Below, piece after piece: positions 47,201 through 54,553 of a stretch of 64,000 bases of DNA. Origin of the DNA: B1 sp034439755 (GTDB lineage Bacteria; Bacteroidota; Bacteroidia; UKL13-3); the NCBI GenBank assembly GCA_034439755.1, contig JAWXAZ010000098.1, positions 1 through 64,000 of the forward strand. Direction: 5' to 3'. Under the pieces are notes generated by a model. The model did not search any database and had not been told where the DNA came from. It worked only from the letters and a program-made list of their open reading frames with translations. Each line of letters opens with the position of its first letter. Positions within the stretch are counted from its first letter, which is position 1. The position numbers were made by a program, and so were the translations under genes.

Positions 47201-49101
47201 GAAGAGATACCATAAGAATAACGGTTACTACGCCTACTTTGGATGCAGGTTTAGACAAGAACATTTGCGAAGGTGATACTGCCCGCTTTACCGTAACCAG
47301 CAATGGCATTGTTAATTGGAGTCCAGGAACATTTTTGAACGACTCTGTTGGCACCAATATTTATTCCTTACCTACAACCAATATCACCTATTATGTGAGT
47401 GGAAATTATTTGGGTTGTATTGCGCGCGATACGGTTTCGGTTTCGATTGCTAGTTTACCTGTAGATGCTGGTCTGAACCAAATAATTTGCTTAGGGGATA
47501 CGGTTCAATTGCAAGCCTCTGGTGCCACAAATTATATATGGATACCGAGTCAAAATATCAGTGATTCTTCCATTTCAAATCCGTTTGTGTGGCCAATTAC
47601 GCCTACTTATTATTATGCCATTTCCTATAATCAATTTTGTTCGCGATACGACAGTGTTTTTATAGATGTGAAGCAAGCTAAAGCAAATGCTGGCATAGAT
47701 AAATCTATCTGTTTGGGAGATAGCGTGGCCATGACAGCCACTGCATTAGGAACGCATATTTGGTCGCCAACATTGGGCTTAAAGGATACCACTTTAACCA
47801 CTTATGCCAAGCCAACTGTTACAACCCTATATGTTTTAAAAGCTACCAATTCTGTTTGTGATGCTTATGATACGGTAAGGGTTACGGTTGCCAATTTTAG
47901 CATTAATGCAGGTACAAATAAATCTATTTGTAAGGGAGATAGTGTTCAATTACAGGCTACTGGTGCTGTTAAATATAACTGGTTGCCATTGTACAATATT
48001 AGCGATACGGGAGTTGCCAATCCATGGGTTAAGCCTTTGGGCCCAACCAACTATTTTGTATTTGCTACCAATGGCATTTGTTACAGAGTTGATACAGTGT
48101 TTGTAGATGTAACCACATTTGTTGCTTCTGCGGGTGCTGATACCAGCATGTGTGAAGGTTTATGGGTAGCTTTAAATGCCAGCGGCGGGCAAAGTTATGA
48201 ATGGTTAAATTTAGTTAATATTAGCAATCGATATATTGCTAATCCTAATGTTACACCACCTGGAACACAAGATTATTTTGTGAAAATTTCGGATGGTGGA
48301 AATTGTGTAATTTACGATACGGTAAATGTGGTAGTAAATAAGTTTCCTGGGGTTGATGCTGGGCCAAGTTATAAGTATTGCCCAGGAGAATCTGAAACCT
48401 TGTTTGGTTCGGTCACTAATTACACAAGAATTGAATGGTTCCCTGCATTGGGTTTAAATGATAAGTTGTTGTTGCAACCTATTGTAACGGCACCTGTCAC
48501 TACTACTTACACTTTGGCTGCTTGGAATGGTGTTTGTTATAATGAAGCTAAAACATTGGTGGAGGTTAATCCGCCTGTGGTTGCATCGTTTACGGCAGAT
48601 CCCGTTAATGGTTTGGCGCCATTGGCTGTTAATTTTACTAATAGCAGCAGCAATGGATATTTTAGCGATTGGGATTTTGGTGAAATTGGGGCAAACTCTT
48701 CCGAGAGAAATCCAAGTTATACGTATTTGAACGATGGCATTTACACCGTAATATTGGTGGCTTCTGATAGTTTAGGCTGCACAGATACGAGCTCTGCCAA
48801 AATAACGGTTACATCGGTTGAAGCCATTTTTGCACCAACCGCATTTACGCCAGATGGAAACGGATTAAATGATGTGTTTGCTTTCAAATACAATCCAAGT
48901 AGGTTCGAAATTGTTGAGATGACCATCTTTAACCGGTGGGGAGTGCAAGTATTCGCCACCAAAATGCCTGGTGGTACGTGGTGGGATGGGAAAATAAATG
49001 GTGTGCCAGAGCCTCCGGGAATATTTACGTATGTAGGTTATGCCAAAGATAAAAAGGGCAAAGCTTACGAACTCAATGGAACCATTTCTTTAATTAGGTA
49101 A
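44209..49101 (+). CDS. T9SS type B cargo: SBBP repeats, LamG-like domain, eight Ig-like repeats, PKD
   Basis: A 1630-aa secreted protein. Signal peptide ends GIQAQ. Residues about 25-470 are SBBP-type repeats (LAVDTSGNVYIH, LVIDRLQNVYVTG). A first Ig-like repeat (NVCVGDSAQLNASG, about 565-640) precedes a LamG-like domain (about 645-855, VVACYPFTGNANDESG). Residues about 860-1455 are eight tandem Ig-like repeats of about 73 aa (C-x-GDSVQLxASG … W … C … YDTVxVxV), then a PKD domain (SFTADPVNGLAPLAVNFTN, about 1460-1540), and the type B gliding-associated C-terminal domain (APTAFTPDGNGLNDVF … NRWG … WDGK). This layout is typical of large adhesins. It ends inside the convergent YyaL-type gene by 12 bases. 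Confidence 0.9.
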   Translation: MNIMQRFLIGVFLFLFSTLGIQAQTFNWGLSAGNAGVDFTNEVATDAQGNVYSLITYIGSLTIDSAGTPKLIGNYGNKDVAVIKYNCNKVFQWVIRIGGVNNEGGLFNSHGLAVDTSGNVYIHTTIGGTANITSANGTNLVRNTFGSSDAILIKANNSGIVSWITQMGGTSLDESGDLVIDRLQNVYVTGYFSNTAAFTQTSGGNATSFSFGSNDIYIAKYSPAGLRQYVNRGGGNLNDVANGIDVDSTGAIYICGNWGCCGNSFANFGNNINNTGNWGAYVAKALPDGTWSWGVSAGASVTEAFSSVVVDDINDKVYAFGHFNGNSTLTSRPPGAAINITTNGGNDLMAVCYNLNGSLQWARTMGGSGDELGYGVALDPERNPIFVGEIKSTTSFGGTPLTPTGSTSAFYAKYTQFNTFIDAQKIAAPSFSSAWDVHVSSSGLTYLSGFFRDSIVLGTDVIRSNGNEDGFLVRIQNPDTTRIFASVTNLDCTGDTSYLTVLNKKIGTFNWYRNDTLFAATNGNTISTSIPGTYKVISTSDCSPPSTSNAIVIVRSPYYTAPRLSDINVCVGDSAQLNASGATTYSWLPNTAISNTAISNPFVTPTANTTYFLTSTSNGCTSNDTILVTINTNCCLTCTTPYRLNRGVVACYPFTGNANDESGFGNNAQVFNATLAQDRFNVNNRAYQFNGFNSYLEVPNSSSLQSPTTNMSFTFWARVTNWNFNAGVQFNPILSKSNNTADAQYRAMLRNNGAYAMVNTKSFSGTAGSVTNVNTWYFFAITVSNDTLYYYRNGVLLGTVTGPVPYVLNNTTPLRIGRNDVNLNSFFSGRLDEVRVYARTLNQTEVTDLYNLSNISGLPVINAGIDKFICDKDSVQLTTTGSNGTWMWRPIYNLSNDTARSPRAWPDTSNNYVVEVNFSGCKNYDTVRVNVVTYVPDLGTDRSVCLGDSARLIVSGGGTSFNWTPNYRISPTNNDTVFVFPTVDTSYIVIATLGICTRRDTIRITVTTPTLDAGLDKNICEGDTARFTVTSNGIVNWSPGTFLNDSVGTNIYSLPTTNITYYVSGNYLGCIARDTVSVSIASLPVDAGLNQIICLGDTVQLQASGATNYIWIPSQNISDSSISNPFVWPITPTYYYAISYNQFCSRYDSVFIDVKQAKANAGIDKSICLGDSVAMTATALGTHIWSPTLGLKDTTLTTYAKPTVTTLYVLKATNSVCDAYDTVRVTVANFSINAGTNKSICKGDSVQLQATGAVKYNWLPLYNISDTGVANPWVKPLGPTNYFVFATNGICYRVDTVFVDVTTFVASAGADTSMCEGLWVALNASGGQSYEWLNLVNISNRYIANPNVTPPGTQDYFVKISDGGNCVIYDTVNVVVNKFPGVDAGPSYKYCPGESETLFGSVTNYTRIEWFPALGLNDKLLLQPIVTAPVTTTYTLAAWNGVCYNEAKTLVEVNPPVVASFTADPVNGLAPLAVNFTNSSSNGYFSDWDFGEIGANSSERNPSYTYLNDGIYTVILVASDSLGCTDTSSAKITVTSVEAIFAPTAFTPDGNGLNDVFAFKYNPSRFEIVEMTIFNRWGVQVFATKMPGGTWWDGKINGVPEPPGIFTYVGYAKDKKGKAYELNGTISLIR

Positions 49102-51108
49102 GTCTAATTCGATTTGATCCAAGTTTTGCAAAGGCAGTGAGCAAGTTCTGCCTTTGCAAATCCATGCAGTGGTTTCTGTTTTTGAAATTGTTTTTCCTAT
49201 AAACAAGGGGATCTTACTTTCTTTTTTAAGCACATGAATGAGGGTTTGATAGTTAAAGTTTTTATTCAATGACTTTTCCCATTCTAGGGCTTGTGGGCCG
49301 CTTAGGATAACTTGCGTGAATCCCTTTTCTTTCCAAGCAATGAGTTGCATCCAATTGCTAAATCCATTGGGAAATTTATTCATTTTTTCTGCAATGGTTT
49401 GAAGCATTTTTTCCTGTATTTCTTCGTAATTGCTGTTTTCAAAATAAAAGGCCAAGCGATACAAACATTTTGCTAATATGCTGTTAGAAGATGGGATAAC
49501 ATCGTCGTTAATTTCAATTTTTCTGGTGACAATGGTTTTTTGTTCTTTTGTTGTGAAAAAGAAAAGGCCGCTATGGGTGTCATAAAAATATGCCAAACAA
49601 TGGTCGGAAAGCTCTTTTGCCTGCCACAAATAATTTTCGTTGCCACCAGCTTCAAATAGGCAAATAAGGGCATCAATGAGGCAGGCATAGTCCTCTGCAA
49701 AGCCTGATATGCTTTTTTTGCCATTCTTTAAAATGCGGTATACCTGGTTTCCATCAACAGACCATTTTAGCAAATGATTCATCGATTTTTGGGCCTGAAC
49801 CAAATAGCTTTCATCGCCAAGGAATTGGTAGGCTTGTGCATATCCTTTTATCATCAGCGCATTCCAGCTACAAATGATTTTATCGTCGAGACCAGGGGCA
49901 ATTCGTTTGCTTCTTTCGAGAAGAAGCAGCTTTTTGCAGTTGGCAATTTTCTTCTCAATTTCATTTGGTTCGAGCCTAAAATTTTCTGAAATTGTGTCGA
50001 TTGAGCTTGTTCTAAACAAGATATTTCCCTCTTCCCAATTTCCGTGTTTCTCTACTGAATAATAGGCACTAAATAAGGCTGCATTTTCGTCTAAATATTC
50101 ATTGATTTCTTCTTGCGACCATACATAATATTTGCCTTCCACGCCTTCGCTATCGGCATCGAGCGCCGAATAGAAGGCGCCTTCATCATTGCACATTTCA
50201 TGTTGAATAAATTGGTGAATTTGCAGCACCACTTTTGCAAAAGTTTCATTCTGGAAATACTTTGCGGCCATGGCATAAGTTCCCATTAATTGTGCATTGT
50301 CGTACAACATTTTTTCAAAATGCGGTACCTTCCAAAAGGCATCGGTGCTATACCTTGCAAAGCCACCCGCAAGGTGGTCGAACAAACCTCCTTCGTACAT
50401 TTTGTTTAGGGTAATTTGGCATGCTTCTTTAAAAATTATGTCTTTGCTTATGTGGTGAATGCCCATAAACAATTCCCACTGGTTAGGCAATGGAAACTTG
50501 GGCGACCAATTATAGCCACCCCATTTAAGGTCGAATTGGAGCTTCCATTTATCGAGTAAGCTCATTATGTTTGGGAACAAGTCTTGTGTGTTTAAACCCA
50601 TTGTAAATTGGTCGAGTCTTTTTATGCCGTTGCTTAAATTGGTGGCAAATTCGTAAGCCTCTTCTCTTTTATCTTCGTAAAAATTAGCTAGACTTTGTAA
50701 GACTCTTTCCCATTCTTGTTTAGGAAAATAGGTTCCACCGTGCAAGGGTCGGCCGTCTGGTAAGGTAAAAACATTGAGCGGCCAACCACCCCTCCCAGTT
50801 AGCAATTGCACCGCGTCCATATAAATTTGATCTATATCTGGCCTTTCCTCTCGATCGATTTTAACACAAATAAAATGCTTGTTCATGAGGGCTGCGGTAT
50901 CTTCTTTTTCGAAACATTCGTGCTCCATAACATGGCACCAATGGCAACTGCTATAGCCAATGCTAACGAGAATGAGTTTGTCTTCTCTTCTAGCTTGTTC
51001 AGAAATATCGTCGCTCCATTCTTGCCAATTTACAGGATTGTGTGCATGTTGCAATAAATATGGACTGCTTGCATGTATGAGGGCGTTTGTATGGTTGTGC
51101 GTATTCAT
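49090..51108 (-). CDS. YyaL/DUF255-type thioredoxin-domain protein
   Basis: A 672-aa protein. The N-terminal thioredoxin-like domain (about 1-165) has SSCHWCHVMEHECFE (CxxC), KIDREERPDID and GGWPLNVFTLPDGRP; a six-hairpin (alpha/alpha toroid) domain follows (about 170-560), with FDHLAGGFARYSTD and HFEKMLYDNAQL, and a short tail. This is the conserved YyaL/SSP411 family, whose reaction is not well established. No signal peptide, so cytosolic. It is a single-gene unit: convergent with the T9SS gene (12-nt overlap) and divergent from trmN6, with a -7 element 24 nt upstream. Confidence 0.9.
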   Translation of the reverse strand: MNTHNHTNALIHASSPYLLQHAHNPVNWQEWSDDISEQARREDKLILVSIGYSSCHWCHVMEHECFEKEDTAALMNKHFICVKIDREERPDIDQIYMDAVQLLTGRGGWPLNVFTLPDGRPLHGGTYFPKQEWERVLQSLANFYEDKREEAYEFATNLSNGIKRLDQFTMGLNTQDLFPNIMSLLDKWKLQFDLKWGGYNWSPKFPLPNQWELFMGIHHISKDIIFKEACQITLNKMYEGGLFDHLAGGFARYSTDAFWKVPHFEKMLYDNAQLMGTYAMAAKYFQNETFAKVVLQIHQFIQHEMCNDEGAFYSALDADSEGVEGKYYVWSQEEINEYLDENAALFSAYYSVEKHGNWEEGNILFRTSSIDTISENFRLEPNEIEKKIANCKKLLLLERSKRIAPGLDDKIICSWNALMIKGYAQAYQFLGDESYLVQAQKSMNHLLKWSVDGNQVYRILKNGKKSISGFAEDYACLIDALICLFEAGGNENYLWQAKELSDHCLAYFYDTHSGLFFFTTKEQKTIVTRKIEINDDVIPSSNSILAKCLYRLAFYFENSNYEEIQEKMLQTIAEKMNKFPNGFSNWMQLIAWKEKGFTQVILSGPQALEWEKSLNKNFNYQTLIHVLKKESKIPLFIGKTISKTETTAWICKGRTCSLPLQNLDQIELDLPN

Positions 51109-51131
51109 AGAAATATTTTATGCAAATAAAG

Positions 51132-51139
51132 CAAATATA
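51132..51139 (-). promoter_or_regulatory. -7 promoter element of the YyaL-type gene
   Basis: Minus-strand octamer TATATTTG fits TAnnTTTG and is 24 nt upstream of the ATG at 51108. Confidence 0.45.
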
Positions 51140-51168
51140 CATGGGGCTTTGTTTTAATTTGAAAACAA

Positions 51169-52035
51169 ATGGCATCACCCTATTTTGAATTTAAGCAGTT
51201 TCGTGTTTGGCACAATGCCTGCGCCATGAAGGTAGGCACCGATGCGGTGGTATTGGGACTTAGTGTGGAGCAAGATTATGCTGTGAAGCAGGTGTTGGAT
51301 ATTGGAACGGGCTCTGGGGTTATTGCTTTAATTTTAGCACAAAGAAATCTTGAGGCACAAATTGATGCCATTGAGTTAGATGAGGCTGCCTGTAAACAAG
51401 CGGCTGCGAATTTTGCGCAATCTCCTTGGAGAAGTAGGCTTGAGGCAAGTCATACTTCCTTGCAATTATTTGCCCAGAGCACAAGCATTTTGCCTTTACC
51501 ATTGCACGGTAAAGAGTCGAATAATTTACCATTGCCTGCTCCAGAATTAAACAACTTTCTTTTAGAATCACATGCGCAGCAGTTAGGCAGCTCAGCCTTA
51601 CACTTGCAAAATAAAAATGGCGTGAAGCAATATGATTGTATAGTAAGCAACCCGCCATTCTTTGAGGCTAAGCGTAATTTTTCTATTAAGAATCAGCAGC
51701 GAAGTAAGGCAAGGCACGATGCCGATTTGCCCTTTGATGCGCTTGCTTTTTGGGTTGCCCATTTGCTTAAACCTTCGGGTAAATTTTGGTTAATTTTGCC
51801 TGTGCAGGAGGCTGCTTCTTTTAACCTTCATGCTTCTAATAAAGGGTTGCATTTGTGCAGAGAAATTGCGGTCGTTCCCTTGCCCGGGAAGCCTGTAAAG
51901 CGACTAATCCAAGCGTATCAAAAATCAGCAACGGTGTTGGTTCGAACCGAATTAATTTTACAAAATGCCGATGGAAAACCCAGCGCCGATTATATAGAAA
52001 TGAGCAAGGAATTTTATTTGCGCATTGATTTGTAA
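51169..52035 (+). CDS. trmN6: tRNA1(Val) A37 N6-methyltransferase TrmN6-like, with an insertion
   Basis: A 288-aa SAM-dependent N6-adenine methyltransferase. It starts MASPYFEFKQFRVWHNACAMKVGTDAVVLG, the usual TrmN6 beginning; motif I is VLDIGTGSGVIALILAQR (about 43-60), and the catalytic NPPF motif is in IVSNPPFFEAKRN (about 161-173). Between motif I/II and NPPF there is an extra stretch of about 50-60 residues (about 95-150) rich in Leu, Ser, Asn and Gln that makes the protein longer than the usual 230-250 aa. Other class I MTases such as PrmC have NPPY, so TrmN6 is preferred. It ends 5 nt before the convergent saccharopine dehydrogenase gene. Confidence 0.85.
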   Translation: MASPYFEFKQFRVWHNACAMKVGTDAVVLGLSVEQDYAVKQVLDIGTGSGVIALILAQRNLEAQIDAIELDEAACKQAAANFAQSPWRSRLEASHTSLQLFAQSTSILPLPLHGKESNNLPLPAPELNNFLLESHAQQLGSSALHLQNKNGVKQYDCIVSNPPFFEAKRNFSIKNQQRSKARHDADLPFDALAFWVAHLLKPSGKFWLILPVQEAASFNLHASNKGLHLCREIAVVPLPGKPVKRLIQAYQKSATVLVRTELILQNADGKPSADYIEMSKEFYLRIDL

Positions 52036-52040
52036 GGCGT

Positions 52041-53366
52041 CTATTTATGGGTTTCTATAAACTTAATGCCATAGGTTTCGAGTTCATTTAAAATTGGTTC
52101 ATAAAATTCTCTGTTGAGTGGAATTTGAACGCCACGACTTTTTATCTTTCCTTGCAAAATTAGTTTGGTTGCAATGGCTAGTGGCAATCCCACTGTTTTG
52201 GCCATGGCTGTGAGGGTTTGCGACTCTCCATCTACAAAAAGTGAACTGTGAATGGTATGCACTTTTTTGTTGCGTGTATAGCTAATTTGGTGGTGCATCA
52301 CAATTTGATCGAGGTCGTTTTTGTTTAGCTTCCATTTTTCTTGCAAAAGTTTCTGCAAAGCTTGCGCTGGAGTGGCATTTTCGAGCTCAATTTTTGTTGG
52401 TTCAAGCAGTCCTAACCAGCTTATTTTTTTAAATATTTTACTTGCCTTAGTAATGCCTAAAAATTGAGTCAATTTTGTCTCTAAATTGTTGTTATCTGCC
52501 CCACTGATAAAGGCACAAATCAGTTCTCTATAGGTAAGGTTTTCGCTATGTGGCAATATATAGGTATCGTCTGTAAGGCCCAGTTTTATCAAGGTATTCC
52601 AAGCTTCGCAAAAGCCTATTCTTCTTAAGGTACCTCTTAAAACAGTTCTGGCCGATCCAATGCCGTAAGGCTCAATATATCCTAATGAATCTCGGTTTGC
52701 GTAAGCATCAAAATTATACTTGCCAACTTTGCAATTGTTGATTTGCGAAAAGATGCGATTGGGCGGAATAAATTTAAGCAAGCCATTCTCCAAATAGCGC
52801 GCAGTAGCCTGCCCGGCCAGCACCACATTTCTGGGATTCCATGTAAATTTATAATTCCAAGGATTGTTGTCATAAGCTGGTGCAACTAGTCCGCCACAAT
52901 AAGATTCAAAAGACGTAATTTCACCTCCTTGAGCCTGAATATCCTGAATGATTTTCATGGCCGATAAGTGGTCAATTCCTGGGTCTAAACCAATTTCATT
53001 TAAGAACAATAAATTGGCTTTGAGTGCTTGGGTATGCAGCGATTTCATTTCTTGGCTGAGGTAAGAAGCTGTAACTAAATGTTTATGTAATTCTAGGCAA
53101 TCGTGCGCTGCCAACATGTGAAGATGTGCTGGCAACATAGAAACCACGATGTCGGCTTCAGATATGAGTTGCCTTCTAGTACCTTCATCGTTTATGTCTA
53201 ATAGCACTGCATGAGCCAGCTTACTTTTGCCAATTTTCTTTTTTGCCAATTCTATATTGGCATCGGCAACGGTAACATACCAATTTTCTTTTTTAGCATG
53301 TTTTAGGAAATAATTGATGAGGTAACTGGCCGATAATCCGGCGCCAATAACTAGAATCTTTTTCAT
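52041..53366 (-). CDS. Saccharopine dehydrogenase family protein
   Basis: A 441-aa NAD(P)-dependent oxidoreductase. The N-terminal Rossmann motif is ILVIGAGLSASYLINYF (residues 4-20), with DIVVSMLPAHLH and NEIGLDPGIDHLSAM (about 139-153), which is the lysine-branch signature of Lys9/saccharopine reductase-like enzymes. The C-terminal domain binds the amino acid. The usual role is in lysine metabolism via the alpha-aminoadipate path, but homologues also do other reactions, so the substrate is uncertain. It is the last gene of the pssA–purS run, 6 nt after the lytic transglycosylase gene. Confidence 0.85.
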   Translation of the reverse strand: MKKILVIGAGLSASYLINYFLKHAKKENWYVTVADANIELAKKKIGKSKLAHAVLLDINDEGTRRQLISEADIVVSMLPAHLHMLAAHDCLELHKHLVTASYLSQEMKSLHTQALKANLLFLNEIGLDPGIDHLSAMKIIQDIQAQGGEITSFESYCGGLVAPAYDNNPWNYKFTWNPRNVVLAGQATARYLENGLLKFIPPNRIFSQINNCKVGKYNFDAYANRDSLGYIEPYGIGSARTVLRGTLRRIGFCEAWNTLIKLGLTDDTYILPHSENLTYRELICAFISGADNNNLETKLTQFLGITKASKIFKKISWLGLLEPTKIELENATPAQALQKLLQEKWKLNKNDLDQIVMHHQISYTRNKKVHTIHSSLFVDGESQTLTAMAKTVGLPLAIATKLILQGKIKSRGVQIPLNREFYEPILNELETYGIKFIETHK

Positions 53367-53372
53367 GAGTGG

Positions 53373-54545
53373 TTAATTTTCGGCGTTTGTTCTTTTAATG
53401 ACAATGATAGAGCCTGGCTTTAAAGACATGCTAGGAGTGAGCTCATTCCAGGTGTTTATGTCGTCTTCAGTTACGCCATATTTATCGGCAATAGACTTAG
53501 CTGTTTCGCCGCGTAAAACAGTGTGATTAATGCTTGTAATTAAATCTTCTTTTAAGAGATTCCCCATTCTGGTATCGTCCAAAGAAAGGGTATCTTTAAA
53601 TACTTTAGAAGCCAAAGAACTTTTCATAATTCTTTCTTTTGGCAAAGAAATATAGTATATTTTGCCAATTGGAACATTTACAAATGGCTTACGCAGCCAA
53701 GGGTTTAGCAGCTTTAACAATTTATAATTGCATGCATTGTCTATGCTCCATTGTGCCAAATTTGTGATGCTTAAATTAACTTTCACTTTTATGGTGGGCA
53801 CATCTGGGTATAGGTCGTTTTGACTTACATTAAATCCAAATTTTGTTGGGTTAGAACAGATGTCTTTTATGGCAATAATTCTAAACAAATACCTAGCAGT
53901 TTCTACATTTAAATACAGGTCGTAATAGTTGAAAATATTTTGCGCACGCATTTGTTTTTTTACGCCAACTACACCCATATTATAACTAGCAGCAACTAAA
54001 CTCCAATCGTTTAACTGACTGTATGCTTCTTTAAAATATTGGCAAGCGGCTAAGGTTGCTTTTTCTAAATGATAGCGCTCATCTACTTCATCACTAATCT
54101 CTAATCCATAGCGTTTTCCTGTTTTATCCATGAACTGCCAAAAACCAGCTGCACCCGCAGGAGAAACCACGTTTTGCAATCCGCTTTCTGCTAAAGCCAC
54201 GTATTTAAAATCGGCAGGAATACCTTGTTCTTTTAGAATTTTTTCAATGATGGGAAGGAATCTATTTGCCCGTTTAATCATTAACAAAGTTTGAGATTGC
54301 CAATAAATGTTTGTAAGAATTTCTTTGTCGTATCGTTCTATCACATCAAAATCTGTAAGCGGAATTTTACTGCCAGCAAACTCAATAAATTTGGGCGAAG
54401 CCAAAGAATATACACGGTAATATTCTTGAAATTCTGCTAAGTTTTTTTTCTCTTCTGTATCGCTGTGACTTTGAAAAAGCAACAAGATAGTGCCACAAAT
54501 AATCACCCCAAGTAGCAGGCTAATAATATAGTTTTTATTGATCAT
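53373..54545 (-). CDS. Lytic transglycosylase with LysM domain (MltD-like)
   Basis: A 390-aa envelope enzyme with an N-terminal hydrophobic anchor (IISLLLGVIICGTILLLF). The SLT-type domain (about 105-235) carries the catalytic Glu in ALAESGLQ, AAGFWQFMDKTGKRYGL and WSLVAASYNMG, the classical SLT motifs. A C-terminal LysM domain (about 338-385: HTVLRGETAKSIADKYGVTEDDINTWNEL) binds peptidoglycan. It cleaves glycan strands to make 1,6-anhydro-muropeptides. It lies between the GH3 gene (8 nt upstream) and the saccharopine dehydrogenase gene (6 nt). Confidence 0.9.
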   Translation of the reverse strand: MINKNYIISLLLGVIICGTILLLFQSHSDTEEKKNLAEFQEYYRVYSLASPKFIEFAGSKIPLTDFDVIERYDKEILTNIYWQSQTLLMIKRANRFLPIIEKILKEQGIPADFKYVALAESGLQNVVSPAGAAGFWQFMDKTGKRYGLEISDEVDERYHLEKATLAACQYFKEAYSQLNDWSLVAASYNMGVVGVKKQMRAQNIFNYYDLYLNVETARYLFRIIAIKDICSNPTKFGFNVSQNDLYPDVPTIKVKVNLSITNLAQWSIDNACNYKLLKLLNPWLRKPFVNVPIGKIYYISLPKERIMKSSLASKVFKDTLSLDDTRMGNLLKEDLITSINHTVLRGETAKSIADKYGVTEDDINTWNELTPSMSLKPGSIIVIKRTNAEN

Positions 54546-54553
54546 GGGCTTAT

